Part shown: piece by piece, positions 52,993-63,928 of the stretch
How the letters are laid out: each line of letters opens with the position of its first letter
Numbering within the stretch: position 1 is the first letter of the stretch
Assembly (NCBI GenBank): GCA_001574975.1
Contig: KQ965737.1
Span: forward strand, 598,288 to 662,287
Direction: 5' to 3'
DNA: 64,000 bases
Source: Gonapodya prolifera JEL478
Lineage: Eukaryota; Monoblepharomycota; Monoblepharidomycetes; Monoblepharidales; Gonapodyaceae
Made by a program: the position numbers and the translations under genes
Notes under the pieces: generated by a model
The model's input: only the letters and a program-made list of their open reading frames with translations
What the model was told of the DNA's origin: nothing
Database searches by the model: none

Positions 52993-55096
52993 ATGGATGA
53001 TGGAAAGGAGAACCAGGAGGACAGGGGAGATCAAAGGGGTGGGGTGCAGAGAAGGATGGGACGACAGGGGAAGATGTGGTTGCACAACATCGCCGTTGGT
53101 CCCAACTCACGCAATACCATCCTCCAGCATCTTCCACAAATGGACGACGCTCTTTATTGTCACCTCCATCTCGCAAAATCGGGACCGAAAAAGGTCTACG
53201 GCTCCAACAACGACATTCCAAAAGAACTAAGGCGGGAGAGAGACCTTCTCAAGAAACTGCACATCCTACCGGATGGGAGACTCGCCACAATCGCATCCGA
53301 AGCGGAGTTCCCACAGGATTCGGCCGTACCATCCGCCCATGTCATACGTGACGACGCTTCATCACTTCCTGCATACGCCTTTCTCGATGCCGACGGCAAA
53401 CGCACCCGCCTCCTACCCATCGCACGTCGCTCTGAGCTCGACCTCATTTTTGCCGATATTCACTTCCACGCAGGGACGGGACACTCGTTACTTGTTGCAT
53501 CAGGGTATCCGTTACCGAACGGAGACCTTGCGGACGGAGGGGGGCTGGAGGGCACCAAAGTCAAGGAGCTAAGGGATGGACTGCCAAGGGTACATCTTGA
53601 TGATAAGGAGGCGGGCTGGTCGGTGGTGAGGAGGAATTGGTACGTTGGGAGAATTGGGTTGCCACATCGTAAGTATTCTACGGCTCGAGCACGAGGACTG
53701 GAGAACAGGATTACACCGGGAAGGCTCTCCGCTACATTATGTGTGGTTTGTGCAAGCAATCAACAGATCTGAGCAGATCTTCAGATGAGAAGTTTGCACT
53801 TCTGCTGAGATGTTGTGTTCATCTAACGGATTCGCCGTCCCCCTCTCTTCAACTCCCCTGCCTTAGTCCGCGTCGGCATTTCGCGTGAGGCGTATGAAGA
53901 GTTTGTTCGGCGATGCCCAGCATGTGCCTCTCGCCGAAACCCGCATAGCGCTCCCCATCACCCGCCCTTGCCCGCCCTCCCCACTGGGGCTCCTTCTCCC
54001 GCCTCGTCCACGTCGTCGGGTACCCCGCTCAATGCCCCCTCGCCCCCCGGCGCAACTGTGGTTAACCGCACCATCGCCATACCATCATCGCGCTCCACTT
54101 CCCCCGCCAGCGCCATTTCTCGGTCCATGTCCCCCCACCCTTCCCGGTCTCGGTCACCCGGGCATTCATTTCTCTCCCGGCCCGCGCCCCTGTCACCGCT
54201 TGTCATGGGTGGGGCAATTGTCAAGATGGAGCCGGAAGAGGATCTAACCCCGATCAGCCCTGGCGTGAAGAGGAAGAGGGACGAAGGGGTGGGAATCAGG
54301 AATCACAAGAGACAGGCGAGCGGCGCAAGTGTGGCCAGTGCCGCAAGTGGGGGAAGTGGGTGGTGGGGAGAAGGTGCAGCATTTGAGATGGGTAAGTGGA
54401 TGGCCGGGGTAGAAGGACTTAAATGGACGACTTTTGACGTGTCACCCAACAGATGATCCCGTCTACGTCCGCCTCCCAATCTCCACCGCCACTCACGCAT
54501 CCCGCCCACCTGGTCCTCCAATCCTCCGCGCCGCCACAGTCCTTTGCGTTCACCCTCCGTCTCACCCGTCCGGGTCGTGCTCTTATGACTTGGTACTCAT
54601 TGACGACGGAGAAATAGTTCCGGAGGTTCCCGAACGGGACATGGCGCACAGGACAAAGTCAGGAGGTGTGGCTGCCCGACCGGCGGTGCAGCCGTACGTT
54701 CCGAACGACTCGTCGGGATCCCAAATCCAGCCGCCCCCCGGTACCACCTCACTCCACCGCGTTGCTTCTGCCCCAGCCATGTCTTCCCTCGGCGGGGTTT
54801 CGGGGCAGAACTCACGCCACGGGTTCTTTCCCGGCCTCACACCACTGAACGGTGGAAGTAAATCGGGAGGCTCGAGGTCCAAATCCCATTCTCGGGCAAA
54901 ACAAGAACAAAAGGTGGGGCCAGCGACTCCCCTACCGTCCCCACCTGTGGAGGATCCGTTGACCGCGGGGAGGGCGCTGGCTGCAGCACTTGCAACTGGA
55001 GGCTTCACTCCTGCGGGGCACGCCCTACCGCCGGAAATCGTCAGCGCTGTCGGGGGCCGCACGTTCGGAGGGGGGTCCTCTTCGGTCGCTGCCGCC

Positions 55097-55131
<35 letters not shown>

Positions 55132-56260
55132 GGCTGCATCAGCGATGCCCCCATCAGTCCCTCCCTCTACTTCCGTTGCCAATCCGCCGGCAGCTTCTGC
55201 AACTGCATCGCTCTCTGCGATCCTCGCTTCCTTACTAGCTAGCACCCTTGCCACTGCAGTGGGTCAGCAGCAGTCCGCGGTTGACTCCATTGCAGCCGTG
55301 TTGGGGCTGAGTGGGGGTGTGGCAGGATTGCGGGGACCTCCGGCGGGACCTGCGGGTATTAGGCTTGCGCCGCATCCACCGCGACCTGCAAGTACACCGC
55401 CGGGGACACTAGGGTCGATGGCGGGGTTCGGAGGGTTGGGAGGTTTCGGATCGTTGAGCGGGTTGAGCGGATTAGGGCTGGGGATGGGGGATTTGAGCTT
55501 TGGATTGGAGGACACGGTGGCATCACCTGCAGAGCCCGAGTCCGAGACAGTGGCCGAGCCCGAGCCTGAGCCTGAGCCTGAAGCGGAACCCAATGTTGAC
55601 TACAGGTTTCAGTATTCGTCGGCGGCCGCACGAGAGTGGGAGGCTATGGGCGCGATCTCGGGTGTGGAGGGCGACGTGTTCCTTGGTGAAGCTTTCGATG
55701 GGTCAGGCGGGGGCCGGCGCGACTCGATACTGGACTTTACGAGAAGCATGGCTTCCTCGGAGACGCCACCATCTGCGGTGGATGCGCGGGAGGGAAATGG
55801 ACACGGTGGAGAGTATGGCACAGTTGGGGGATACATGGGTTACAGTCCGTATGGCGTCGGGGTGGCTCTCAAAGATCTTTTGAGAGCGACTCCGACGCAC
55901 CTCCTACCGCACTTGTTCGGACACGGTGGTAGTGGAGTTGGGGGACTTCTCGGAGGTCATGACGAGCCTGCTCCAGGGTCCGAGCGGCGCGAGTCCCTCA
56001 CAGAGCCTGGTTTCGATATGCTGAACGTAATGGCTGGGGATGTGTTTGACGACGGGGACGGGGCCGAGGTGACGTTCTCGAGTCCCGAAAGTGGAGGGGC
56101 TACGACTGCGAGCAGTGGCCAGTCTGGCGGAAGTGGTGGAGGCAAGGGTCCCAGTATGGGCGTGGTGGTTGAGGGAGAGCGGAGGGGGAGTGCGATGAGT
56201 CTGGATTTGAGCGATGACGAAGGTGATGATTTCGGCATTGAAATGAAGATCGGGGTGTGA
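52993..56260 (+). CDS. Large protein with HHCC (integrase-type) zinc motif and Ala/Gly/Ser-rich tail
   Basis: Three exons, up to 1002 aa: 52993-53668, 53867-54391, 54453-56260. ATG 53079 is an alternative start. Residues ~150-320 contain IFADIHFHAGTGHSLL and NWYVGRIGLP, then ISREAYEEFVRRCPACASRR. This spacing of HxxxxH-like and CxxC residues resembles the H2C2 finger of retroelement integrases (..GHxG..., ..xYxWPxM..., ..CxxCQ). No DDE core or reverse transcriptase adjoins it, so it looks like a host protein using such a fold. The rest is disordered: Ser/Pro-rich, a basic KRKRDE-type signal, a poly-Ala tract (55099-55130), Gly/Leu repeats and an EPEPEPEPEAEP stretch. It ends in an acidic SDDEGDDFGIEM. 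A nuclear DNA-binding or transcription role is possible. The orthologue is not recognised. Confidence 0.6.
55099..55130. repeat. GCT trinucleotide repeat (poly-Ala)
   Basis: A run of GCT codons in the integrase-finger gene encoding about ten Ala, likely length-variable. Confidence 0.8.
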
Positions 56261-56633
56261 AAAGATGTGGGACTAAGCTTCAGCGTTTCTTGCGACATCA
56301 CTTTCAATACTGGTGCCACTGTGCATTCTTCTTGGATGTAAATAAAAAAGGGTGTCTAGTTGATTTGGACAGTAAGGGTATCTGCAATACAATTTTTTGT
56401 TCATATTCTCTCGCATCGCGTCAATATAAAATTGATGGAAGGTGGTTAATGACATGCCAGCTGTGCTTGTCCCAGAAGGCGGGGTCAAACAAAGTAAAGC
56501 TGCTGAAAACACGTTCTCGCTGCACGTTTATGCGAGGCAAGGATGAAGCGTGCTCGTTTCGCTTTCTGCAGTGGCTTTATGGTACACTCTGGTGAATACT
56601 GAACTCCACGTGACGGTAACACACTGCGTTGCC
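56261..56633. other. Convergent intergenic region
   Basis: 373 bases; no gene seen. Contains AATAAAA-like sequence at 56339 that may be a polyadenylation signal for the plus-strand gene. Confidence 0.4.
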
Positions 56634-58558
56634 CTAAACCCCAAGCGACGCCAAACTAGCACCGCACACTCCCGCACCCGCTTGGACAAAGCACTGTCTC
56701 ACTGCTTCGAATCCTGACGTGGCACAATCTTCCCGAGCACCAAGCAAGAACCGAACTGCGCATCTGAGGTTTATGTGCACATCAATATCGCTCTCAAGGA
56801 CCGAGGAAGCGTCAGAAGTCATGTCCGCAACATTAGGTGCCGCATTGTTCCCTTCACTGTTTTCGTCGCTCGTCGCACTTTTCGTCTGCTTCCGAAGGCA
56901 CACTCTGCTCCCACACACCTCACACTCCACGCCACAGTCCCGACACGCAAACCCTGTGCAACCGTCGCACGCGCGTCCGACCTTCGTGTTCCACTCGTTT
57001 CCAGACATGACGCATTCCCTGCACACCACCTCGCCGCACACACAGCACCGAGCGCAATCAAAATCGTCGACCCCAGTCCACACTCTGTTCCTCGAGCATG
57101 TCTTGCATACAAGCATTCCACAGGTGTTGCACGATACGTTGTAGTGATCGGGTCTCGCAATGGCGGCACCTCGTGGCAGCGCAGAAACGAAGCATAGGAA
57201 ACATTTGATATCCTTCTCTTGATATATGAGGGCGATTTCTTCAATCGTGAGCCTGGGTTCTGCGCCGCGCGACGGAGGAGGTTGGGCGTTGCACGACCAA
57301 TCCAGCACAGTCGTCCTGATCCTTCAGCATGTCGTCGGTGCACGTCCAGCACAGTCGCTCGTGTTTCTGAGCACATGCGTCACACATGGCCTGTATTTCG
57401 TCCGTACGGTGCCGACATCCCGAGCATTGGTTTCGGTGATTATCACATTGTCGATTGTCTTCGTCGCAGTGAGGACAGACGCTTTTCGTGCAACCCAAAT
57501 CCGCACACGTGTTTGCGCAGCGGAAGCAAAAGTCGGTCTCGGAGGCGTCGCAAAACCTGAAGTTGGGGCGTTGTGGTGCACATCCCCCCTCTGCACAGTA
57601 ACTGTTCCCACATTGGCCACAATCCAAAATGTACACGTCAATGGGACTCTCAAAGCACGCTTGACAGTACCAGCGGTCGCACCCTTCACGACCACATCGC
57701 CAGTGCTCTTCGAAGAGAAAAGGTCCACAAACTATGTGCGTTTCCGAGCACCCCGCGCACGTCATTCGCAACGTGCAGCCACTTTCAAAAGCGATATTGC
57801 CAAAGATAGATGTCGTGCATTTCGAGCATGAGCATGTCATAAATCCGTTGAAGTAAAGACCGCAGGTGGAACAATGCGCTCGAGTGAAGCAAGCAAGACA
57901 GAGTGGCACGGTATGGCTTGATCCAACAGGGATTTTGTCATAGCTGGCAAGGTCTGCAACAGAGCCATCGCATTCCGCGCACGTGGCGGGAACAATCGAT
58001 ATGCGATCCCCAAAGTGCGACCACACACTGCTCCGGAAGCACCTCACTTCGTAAGCATTGCGGAACCCGACCGCACCCCAAACGTCAAAGTCCAAAGACG
58101 CAGCGTGCTTCCTCCTTGTCGAACCAAAGTGCCCTCGCTATCGTCGCCCGTCAGTGCTGAATTGAGGCCCTCCATGTTCAGGAAGGGGCAGAACCGAGCC
58201 AATACGTGACTGACCGATGGGTACTGTAAAACGCGAACGAGTGTGATGGCAGTTATTGCGGTGTAGTCCAGAATCAAGGTTGAAAGAGTTGCCGTGAGAA
58301 TACCGAATCGGAGTTGGGGAATTTCGACTTCTCGCGGAACCAGGATGAGGCGCGACAGAGTCCACTCGCATTTTGAGTACACTCGTCGGTGACTGAGTCC
58401 ATCCGCTCGAGGTTGATTGTCCTCCAATTTCCCCTGTGAGTGTTCACACTGTTCAACCTCCGACATGTACATCCCACCCGCAGCAGATCGGGCACGCGGA
58501 GGTAACGTGACACGCTCAGCAGAATTTCCAGCGGGACTTCAGCGACCCGCGACGACAT
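56634..58558 (-). CDS. F-box protein with long cysteine-rich, zinc-binding region
   Basis: Starts at ATG 58558. An F-box follows at once (VPLEILLSVSRYLRVPDLLRV, GCTCRRLNSV). This 45-residue motif docks on Skp1 in SCF ubiquitin ligases. After a spacer come ~350 residues crowded with Cys/His pairs (CAECDGSV, CSTCGLYFNGFMTCSCSKC, WRCGREGCDRWYCQACF, DCGQCGNSYCAEGGC, CPHCDEDNRQCDNHRNQC). More follow in the last exon (CNTCGMLVCKTC, CCVCGEVVCREC, CEVCGSRVC). This looks like many small treble-clef or RING-like fingers. The frame shifts near 58070 and 57240 show at least two introns whose borders are not certain. It could recruit a substrate through the fingers or carry RBR/RING-like activity. No orthologue is recognised. 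Confidence 0.6.
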
Positions 58559-58650
58559 TGGGCAGTCGGTGTCGCCTTTGTGTGAGCGGTGGCTAATTCG
58601 TTTAGCCGGCAGAATTTTATCTTTCGCTGTTGTCTGCGTGAAGCTTGACA
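58559..58650. promoter_or_regulatory. Bidirectional promoter region
   Basis: Only 92 bases lie between the start codons of the F-box gene (-) and the RRM-like gene (+), so the two probably share promoter elements. Confidence 0.5.
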
Positions 58651-60189
58651 ATGGACCTGGACATCTTACCGCCGGCGGCCGATGGCGCACCTCCCATAGT
58701 CGGACGATACCGCAAAGTCAAAACACCAACCTCGATCGCAAAGAAGAAGGCGAGAGTGGCCACAGACGTGAAGATTGTCGATGCTTCCACCGAGACTGGC
58801 TCATTGCCCGAGGCCTCGCGGGCGTCTATTGTTCTGGTGAGCATATGTTGTGCACAATTTCGATGGAACAAAGTGTTAATGCCCTGCTCGTGGATGGCCA
58901 GGCACCCGTATCACCCGAAGTTCCGTTCGCCAACGTCTCTGCAGCCCTCTCGCGGTACGGTTCAGTGTGTGGCCTCTCGCAAATTGACCCTTCTTGCACC
59001 TACGCCTTCAACTCGCGTGAAGGGGTTGGGGATCAAGGCACCATCGAAGTGGAGATGGAGTCGTTCGGTGCCGCAGTCCGCTGCGCTATGAGCGCTACTG
59101 GGATTCCAGTTGAACCGGGAGTCTTTGTTGATGTGCAAGCGCTGCGGTGTTCAGCGACGGCGAATCCTGGTCAAGCTGGAAAGGGGGAGACAAAGTACCG
59201 GGATCGCTTGCTGATTGTCGGGCCCATTCCCATCATGTACGATACTCCCGGCGCGAGGCCTGGCGAAGAACAAATGGTTACGGACTCTCGAGACGATTCG
59301 GATTCGGACTCGGGGAGCGATGAGGATGACGTGGCGCGAAAAGTGCGCAATGCAATGAAAGGCATTGGCCGATTCACCTCACACGGAAAAGACGGTCTCG
59401 TTGCACCGGAAGAAATTGTGTGGCGAGTCGGCGAGATTGCAACTTCGTTAATGGTACGAGCACTTTGTTTGGCGGACAGGAGGTGGCCCGCCACTCACCG
59501 TTGTTTAATCATTCCAGACCGTATTGCAACGATTCGCCCCTGTCACATCAACGCTCCTCCCTCCTTTTGTACTCCGCCTGCTCCCATCGTCGGTGCCGAG
59601 CACCCGCGGTCCTCTCCGCCGCTCGGATTTCCCATCGCACGTTGTTCTTCCCGTCGTGCTCAAAGAACGCGTTGCCGCCAAACTCCTCTCAGTGCTCCGA
59701 CGTGAATTTGGGGGCGAATCCGTCATGCTCTCCCTTCGCAACTCCAATTCGGCAACGAGGAACGACAATTTTGTGGTTACCGTTCGCACCGCTTCGGAGT
59801 GGGAAGCTCGTGTGCACCAGGCACTCGAAGAGGAAATCAGGCTGGTGGAACACGAGCGAGACATTGAGCGAGGCGTCGTGCCGCTGGGAGATGCCAAACG
59901 GTCCATTGACGTCAACAAGCTGAGTTTGATTGTAGGAGTCACGTCGTTGAAACCAGCTGGGGGCACCGAACGGCAGCGAGGAAAGGTGGTCAGGCGTCGT
60001 GGCTACAACAAAAAATCCAATGCGTCATCAGATGGGCACACATCGTCCAAGCGGAGAAAACTTGTGGATAAGAAGGTTGCGTCGTTGGTCGAGGGTTTGA
60101 AGGTCCAGGACAATGAAGAGGTGGAGGTGGACGGACGAGATAGCGAATTGAAAAGAAAGACTGCCTGGGGAAATAGAACAGAGAGTTAA
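58651..60189 (+). CDS. Unknown protein with an RRM-like domain
   Basis: Three exons, 469 aa: 58651-58836, 58902-59453, 59518-60189. Removing the 65-base first intron joins ASIVL to APVSPEVPFANVSAAL. This and what follows reads like an RRM: beta1 ASIVLAPVSP, alpha1 VSAALSRYGSV, beta2 GLSQIDPSCTYAF, then GTIEVEMESFGAAVRCAM. The typical RNP1 aromatic pattern is weak. The middle has a Ser/Asp cluster (DDSDSDSGSDEDD), a likely CK2 site. The last exon holds VKERVAAKLLSVLRREFG-like helices and a basic C-terminus (KVVRRRGYNKK, SKRRKLVDKK) suggesting nuclear import. A role in RNA or ribosome biogenesis is a guess only. Confidence 0.55.
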
Positions 60190-61777
60190 GCGCCACTCAT
60201 TTTTTTAAGCACAGCCCAGTCCTTTGTGACCCTAAATGCCTTACCAAGAATGAGTGGGCCTATCATTTTTCACATTTGTGCAAGAATATTGGGTAACTCG
60301 ACCAAAGCACCCTCGCCCCAACTGATCTGGCTCAAAATTTGTTCAGCAAACATTGTTAATAACACTTGCAGATATAATTTTAAGGTAATGATGAGTTTAA
60401 TACACTATACAATCAAGTGCAAATAGTTTTGTCATGGAAGACTTGTTGATGGAGGCTGCAATTCCATCCCCATTGCTTTCTTGCGCCTTGTTTCTACTCG
60501 TTTTACAATATTGGAGATGGTTTGCTGTGTAACTTTCACTCTGTAAAACTCTGCTACAGCCCTTGCAGCATCCTTTTGTGTTCGACCATTCTCACTTTCC
60601 AATCAAGTCACCACTGCCCATTCTTCAATTGGCAAACGTTGTAATCATATGGTTATTACGGCTAATCACAATGCAGGGCTGAGTTTGTGGCTGTGCCAGC
60701 GGCAAAGAAATTCAAAATCACCTTGTTTTCCTTTCGTGTCATCCAAACCTGACGTTCAATTTTTGTTGGACAGACACATGCAAGGTCTTGAAACCAGTGC
60801 ACAGTTGTTGCATCATCTCTTTTGGAATGGTTGTGACATTTTTCCAGACAGTAAGACTCTTGAGCAAATGCACAATGCTCCCCATGGCAGCAGTTGAGTA
60901 CATGGGCACTTTAAGCTTTGAGTCCGCAAAGCTTTTCCACATCCCATCTTGCCCCGGCATCATAAACATGGCAAGCAAGTCCTCCACTTTGGTTTGAGAG
61001 CTCCAAGTTTGTCTTCTTGCACTGAAAAGCAACCCTTGCACCACCACTGTTGGTCTCAACCCAAAGTGAGTGTGATGCCTTTGACTTTTGTTCTTTTCAC
61101 TTTGAACACATCATTTTTCTTTTCACTTCCTTGCACACTCCTCCACACTCTACTCCACTACTTTATCACTCTTGCTACCCTACATCAATATACTGTTCTG
61201 GTTCTCTCTCTGGTCCAGACTTTGCACATCCCTCTTCAAAACAATATGTGTTCTCCCTCCTCCTTTCTCAAATTGCACCTCAACTGTTAATATGGCAGAG
61301 AGTTCCCTCCACTACCTCCTACATTACTGCCAAGACCCGTTGTCTTGTGTTGTCTATGCCACCAACTGCACCCACTGGACTGCAGCATCCATATGATTTG
61401 GGACAACAGACTGGCACTATGTTGATTGGGCTGTCAAACACACAGTACTAGACAATGGTTCAACATCCATGGTTTCTCAGACTCTGCAGGAGCTATAAGG
61501 TGGTCTAGAAAACTCTCTTGTGAGTCTTGTCCCAGTTGTGCTTCAAAGCTTGTCTTTTCAACATTTTGTGCCTTCTTTGCTGCAGACTCAGTCATTTCCA
61601 TCACCAAGTTCCATTCCTTCCATTCTCTGTCAACCTTTAACCTCTGCTGTTGTTGATGCCATCCTCCCCTTTGTTGAACCCATCCCCACTGCCATCTCCA
61701 ATTGCCCTGCAGCTCTCTCTGCGCAAGAGCATCAAGAACTTTGAGAGCACAAGCAAATTGAGGAAATATGGGTATCT
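60190..61777. other. Gene-poor region with transposon-like debris
   Basis: No intact gene. On the minus strand around 60600-60480 a helix-turn-helix-like segment reads RTQKDAARAVAEFYRV and VTQQTISNIVKRVETRR, as in transposase DNA-binding domains. At 61059-60739 an open frame (VVVQGLLFSARRQTW, LKSLTVWKNVTTI) has no recognised family. From 61100 to 61740 the sequence is CT-rich with only short, unconvincing frames. Confidence 0.45.
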
Positions 61778-61785
61778 TGTCATAC

Positions 61786-62017
61786 TGACATCCACTAATG
61801 TGGAATATATAGTGTAGTATGAGTGTTGGTTATTAGCTGCTGTGCCACTACTGTGGCCGCGGGTTTAGATGTGCACACCTGCAGGACGTGCCCTANGTTT
61901 GGCATCACGTTCCTGCAGGTGAGTTCTATGCACATTATGTCTTGCTATGTACATCTGATCATATATACACGTTCCTGCAGATTACAGGCTTGTGCAGCTC
62001 ACCTAGGTTGTGTAGCA
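61786..62017 (+). repeat. Dispersed repeat family, copy C (232 bases, LTR-like)
   Basis: TGACATCC...GTGTAGCA with internal TATATAGTG, about 94% identical by eye to copy D in the same orientation. Homology to D extends a further ~8 bases upstream (TGTCAYAC), so the true end may be at 61778. The ends suit a short LTR. No capsid, protease, polymerase or integrase frame is seen next to it. Confidence 0.65.
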
Positions 62018-62129
62018 TTATGCCAAACTTCCTTCTCTGTTTTTAGCTGACTGCAAGGTTCAGAAGCTAGACAGGGACGTGATATTTAGCAGGCATGCGC
62101 CCAATTACAATATCTATTGAGGCAACGCG

Positions 62130-63270
62130 TTGCTATCTGAATTGAATCACTCAGTGAGCAGCAATCTCTCCTGGCGTAATTTTGAAAACGGGATCGGTGA
62201 CGCAGAACGAATCCACATATCGCGATTCAAGCACAACCACTCGTTGCATATTACAATCTCTAATGCACCCTCAAATTTTCGCTTTGATTGGACTACTACT
62301 CGTCGAGTTATTCACAGAAGTGTCAGCAGATTTTTATTCTCAGTATTCAGCTTATTGCAAGACGCAGACGCTATTCTGGTATCCAAATTATTGCACACGA
62401 ATACTTCATTACTATATCTATCAGAGACGCACATTGTTGTTACATTTGAATCGCTCAGTGAGCCGCTATCTTGATTGACAAGGTTTCAACCTCGGGAGCG
62501 GGGACACAGACCAAAACGTAACAACAAAGCGTTCTCAGCGAGATTCTACGCTCAATATATGTGATATTGCACCCTTAAAGTTTCATTTGAATTGGACTAC
62601 TCCTCGTGGAGTTATTCACAGCTTTGTGTGCAATTTCCATCAGTACATGACTGCAGCAGCATCTTCTTGTTTTAGCTCACTGCAAGGCTCAGAAGCAATT
62701 CAGAGACGTGAATTTTTGCCGACGCATACTCCATTATTATATCTTTTAGGGCCGCTTACTTTCGTTAAATTTCAACCACTGAGTGAGCAGATATCTTTGC
62801 CGGCGTAATGTAATTCATGGGGCCGACAATGCAGAACAAAGTGTAGTATTGCGGCTTCAGCAACGTCAGTCTTTGCACATTATTATTGATGTTGCATCCT
62901 CAAAGTTTCNCTTGAGTTGGACTGCTTCTCGTGGAGTTATTTACGCAACTTCAGCAAAATTGGTACTCTCAGTATTCAACTGATTGCAAAACGCAGATGC
63001 TATACTGGGATTCTAATTTTGCGCACACATACTTCAATACTACATCTATTAGGGACGCACACTGTTGTTGCATAACAAACGTTNNNNNNNNNGCAATCTT
63101 GATTGACAAGGTTTCAATCTCGGGAGTGATGACACAGATCAAAGCGCAATAACGCATCGTTCTCAACCTTTTTCGACGATAAATTAATTCAATATTGCAA
63201 CTTAAAAGTTTCGTTTGAATTGGACTACTCCTCATTGAGTTATTCACGACTTTGTGTGCAACTCATATCA
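62130..63270. repeat. Dimeric (higher-order) satellite, about four monomers
   Basis: The motif TTGGACTACTCCTCGTGGAG, with small variations, recurs at 62288, 62592, 62917 and 63221. Spacings are 304, 325 and 304 bases. Units 1 and 3 resemble each other most, as do units 2 and 4, so the higher-order period is 629 bases. Each motif contains the small palindrome ACTCC-TCGT-GGAGT. Short open frames here are not considered genes. Confidence 0.75.
63084..63092. other. Assembly gap (nine N)
   Basis: Unresolved bases within the fourth satellite unit. Single N also occur at 61896 and 62910. Together they suggest collapsed or mixed repeat copies in the assembly. Confidence 0.95.
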
Positions 63271-63696
63271 GCTCATTTATTAGCAGCCTCTGCTGTCACA
63301 AGATCTTTCCAAATGGAATCAACCAGCAATTCACATACTCAAGCTATATCTATCACTCAGAATCGCTTGACAAATGCAGCTGTAGATGACATTTCAGCCC
63401 TCTTTGTCTGCACATTCATAAATCTGCACCCCAACCTATCCTTTCTTCTTACTTTTCCAACAGCAACTTTAAACTTTTCATGATGCTATTGCAATGTTCA
63501 AATGTATCTTCAGACTGTATTAGTAACCTTGAGGAGATGGTACCACTGTGCACTCTCAGGTCTAGGAACTTGAGAGCTAGGACCAAGAACTCTGCCAGGC
63601 ACTTGCAGCTGTTTCTAGATTGGGACACTGTAATACTTTCTGTCTGGCTAAAGCTGACTGATGGGAGGAAGAAGGAAGGGGAGCACAATGTCACAC
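63271..63696. other. Unannotated stretch between satellite and copy D
   Basis: No coding or RNA feature that can be supported. Confidence 0.4.
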
Positions 63697-63928
63697 TGAC
63701 ATTCACTAACGTGGAGTATATAGTGTAGTATGAGTGTTGGGTATTAGCTGCTGTGCCACTACTGTGGCCGCGGGTTTAGATGTGCACACCTGCAGGATGT
63801 GCCCTAAGTTTGGCATCACATTCCTGCAGGTGAGTTCTATGCACATTGCATCTTGCTATGTACATCTGATCATATAAACATGTTCCTGCAGATTACAGGC
63901 TCATGCAGCTCACCTAAGTTGTGTAGCA
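63697..63928 (+). repeat. Dispersed repeat family, copy D (232 bases, LTR-like)
   Basis: Same ends and length as copy C. The five bases before it (CACAC, 63692-63696) equal the five after it (63929-63933). That could be a target-site duplication, but the word is simple enough for chance. Confidence 0.65.

Noticed and set aside
62130-63250. Open frames of 70-115 codons in the satellite region
   Set aside because: They recur with the tandem unit, contain N, and show no domain; they are by-products of the repeat.
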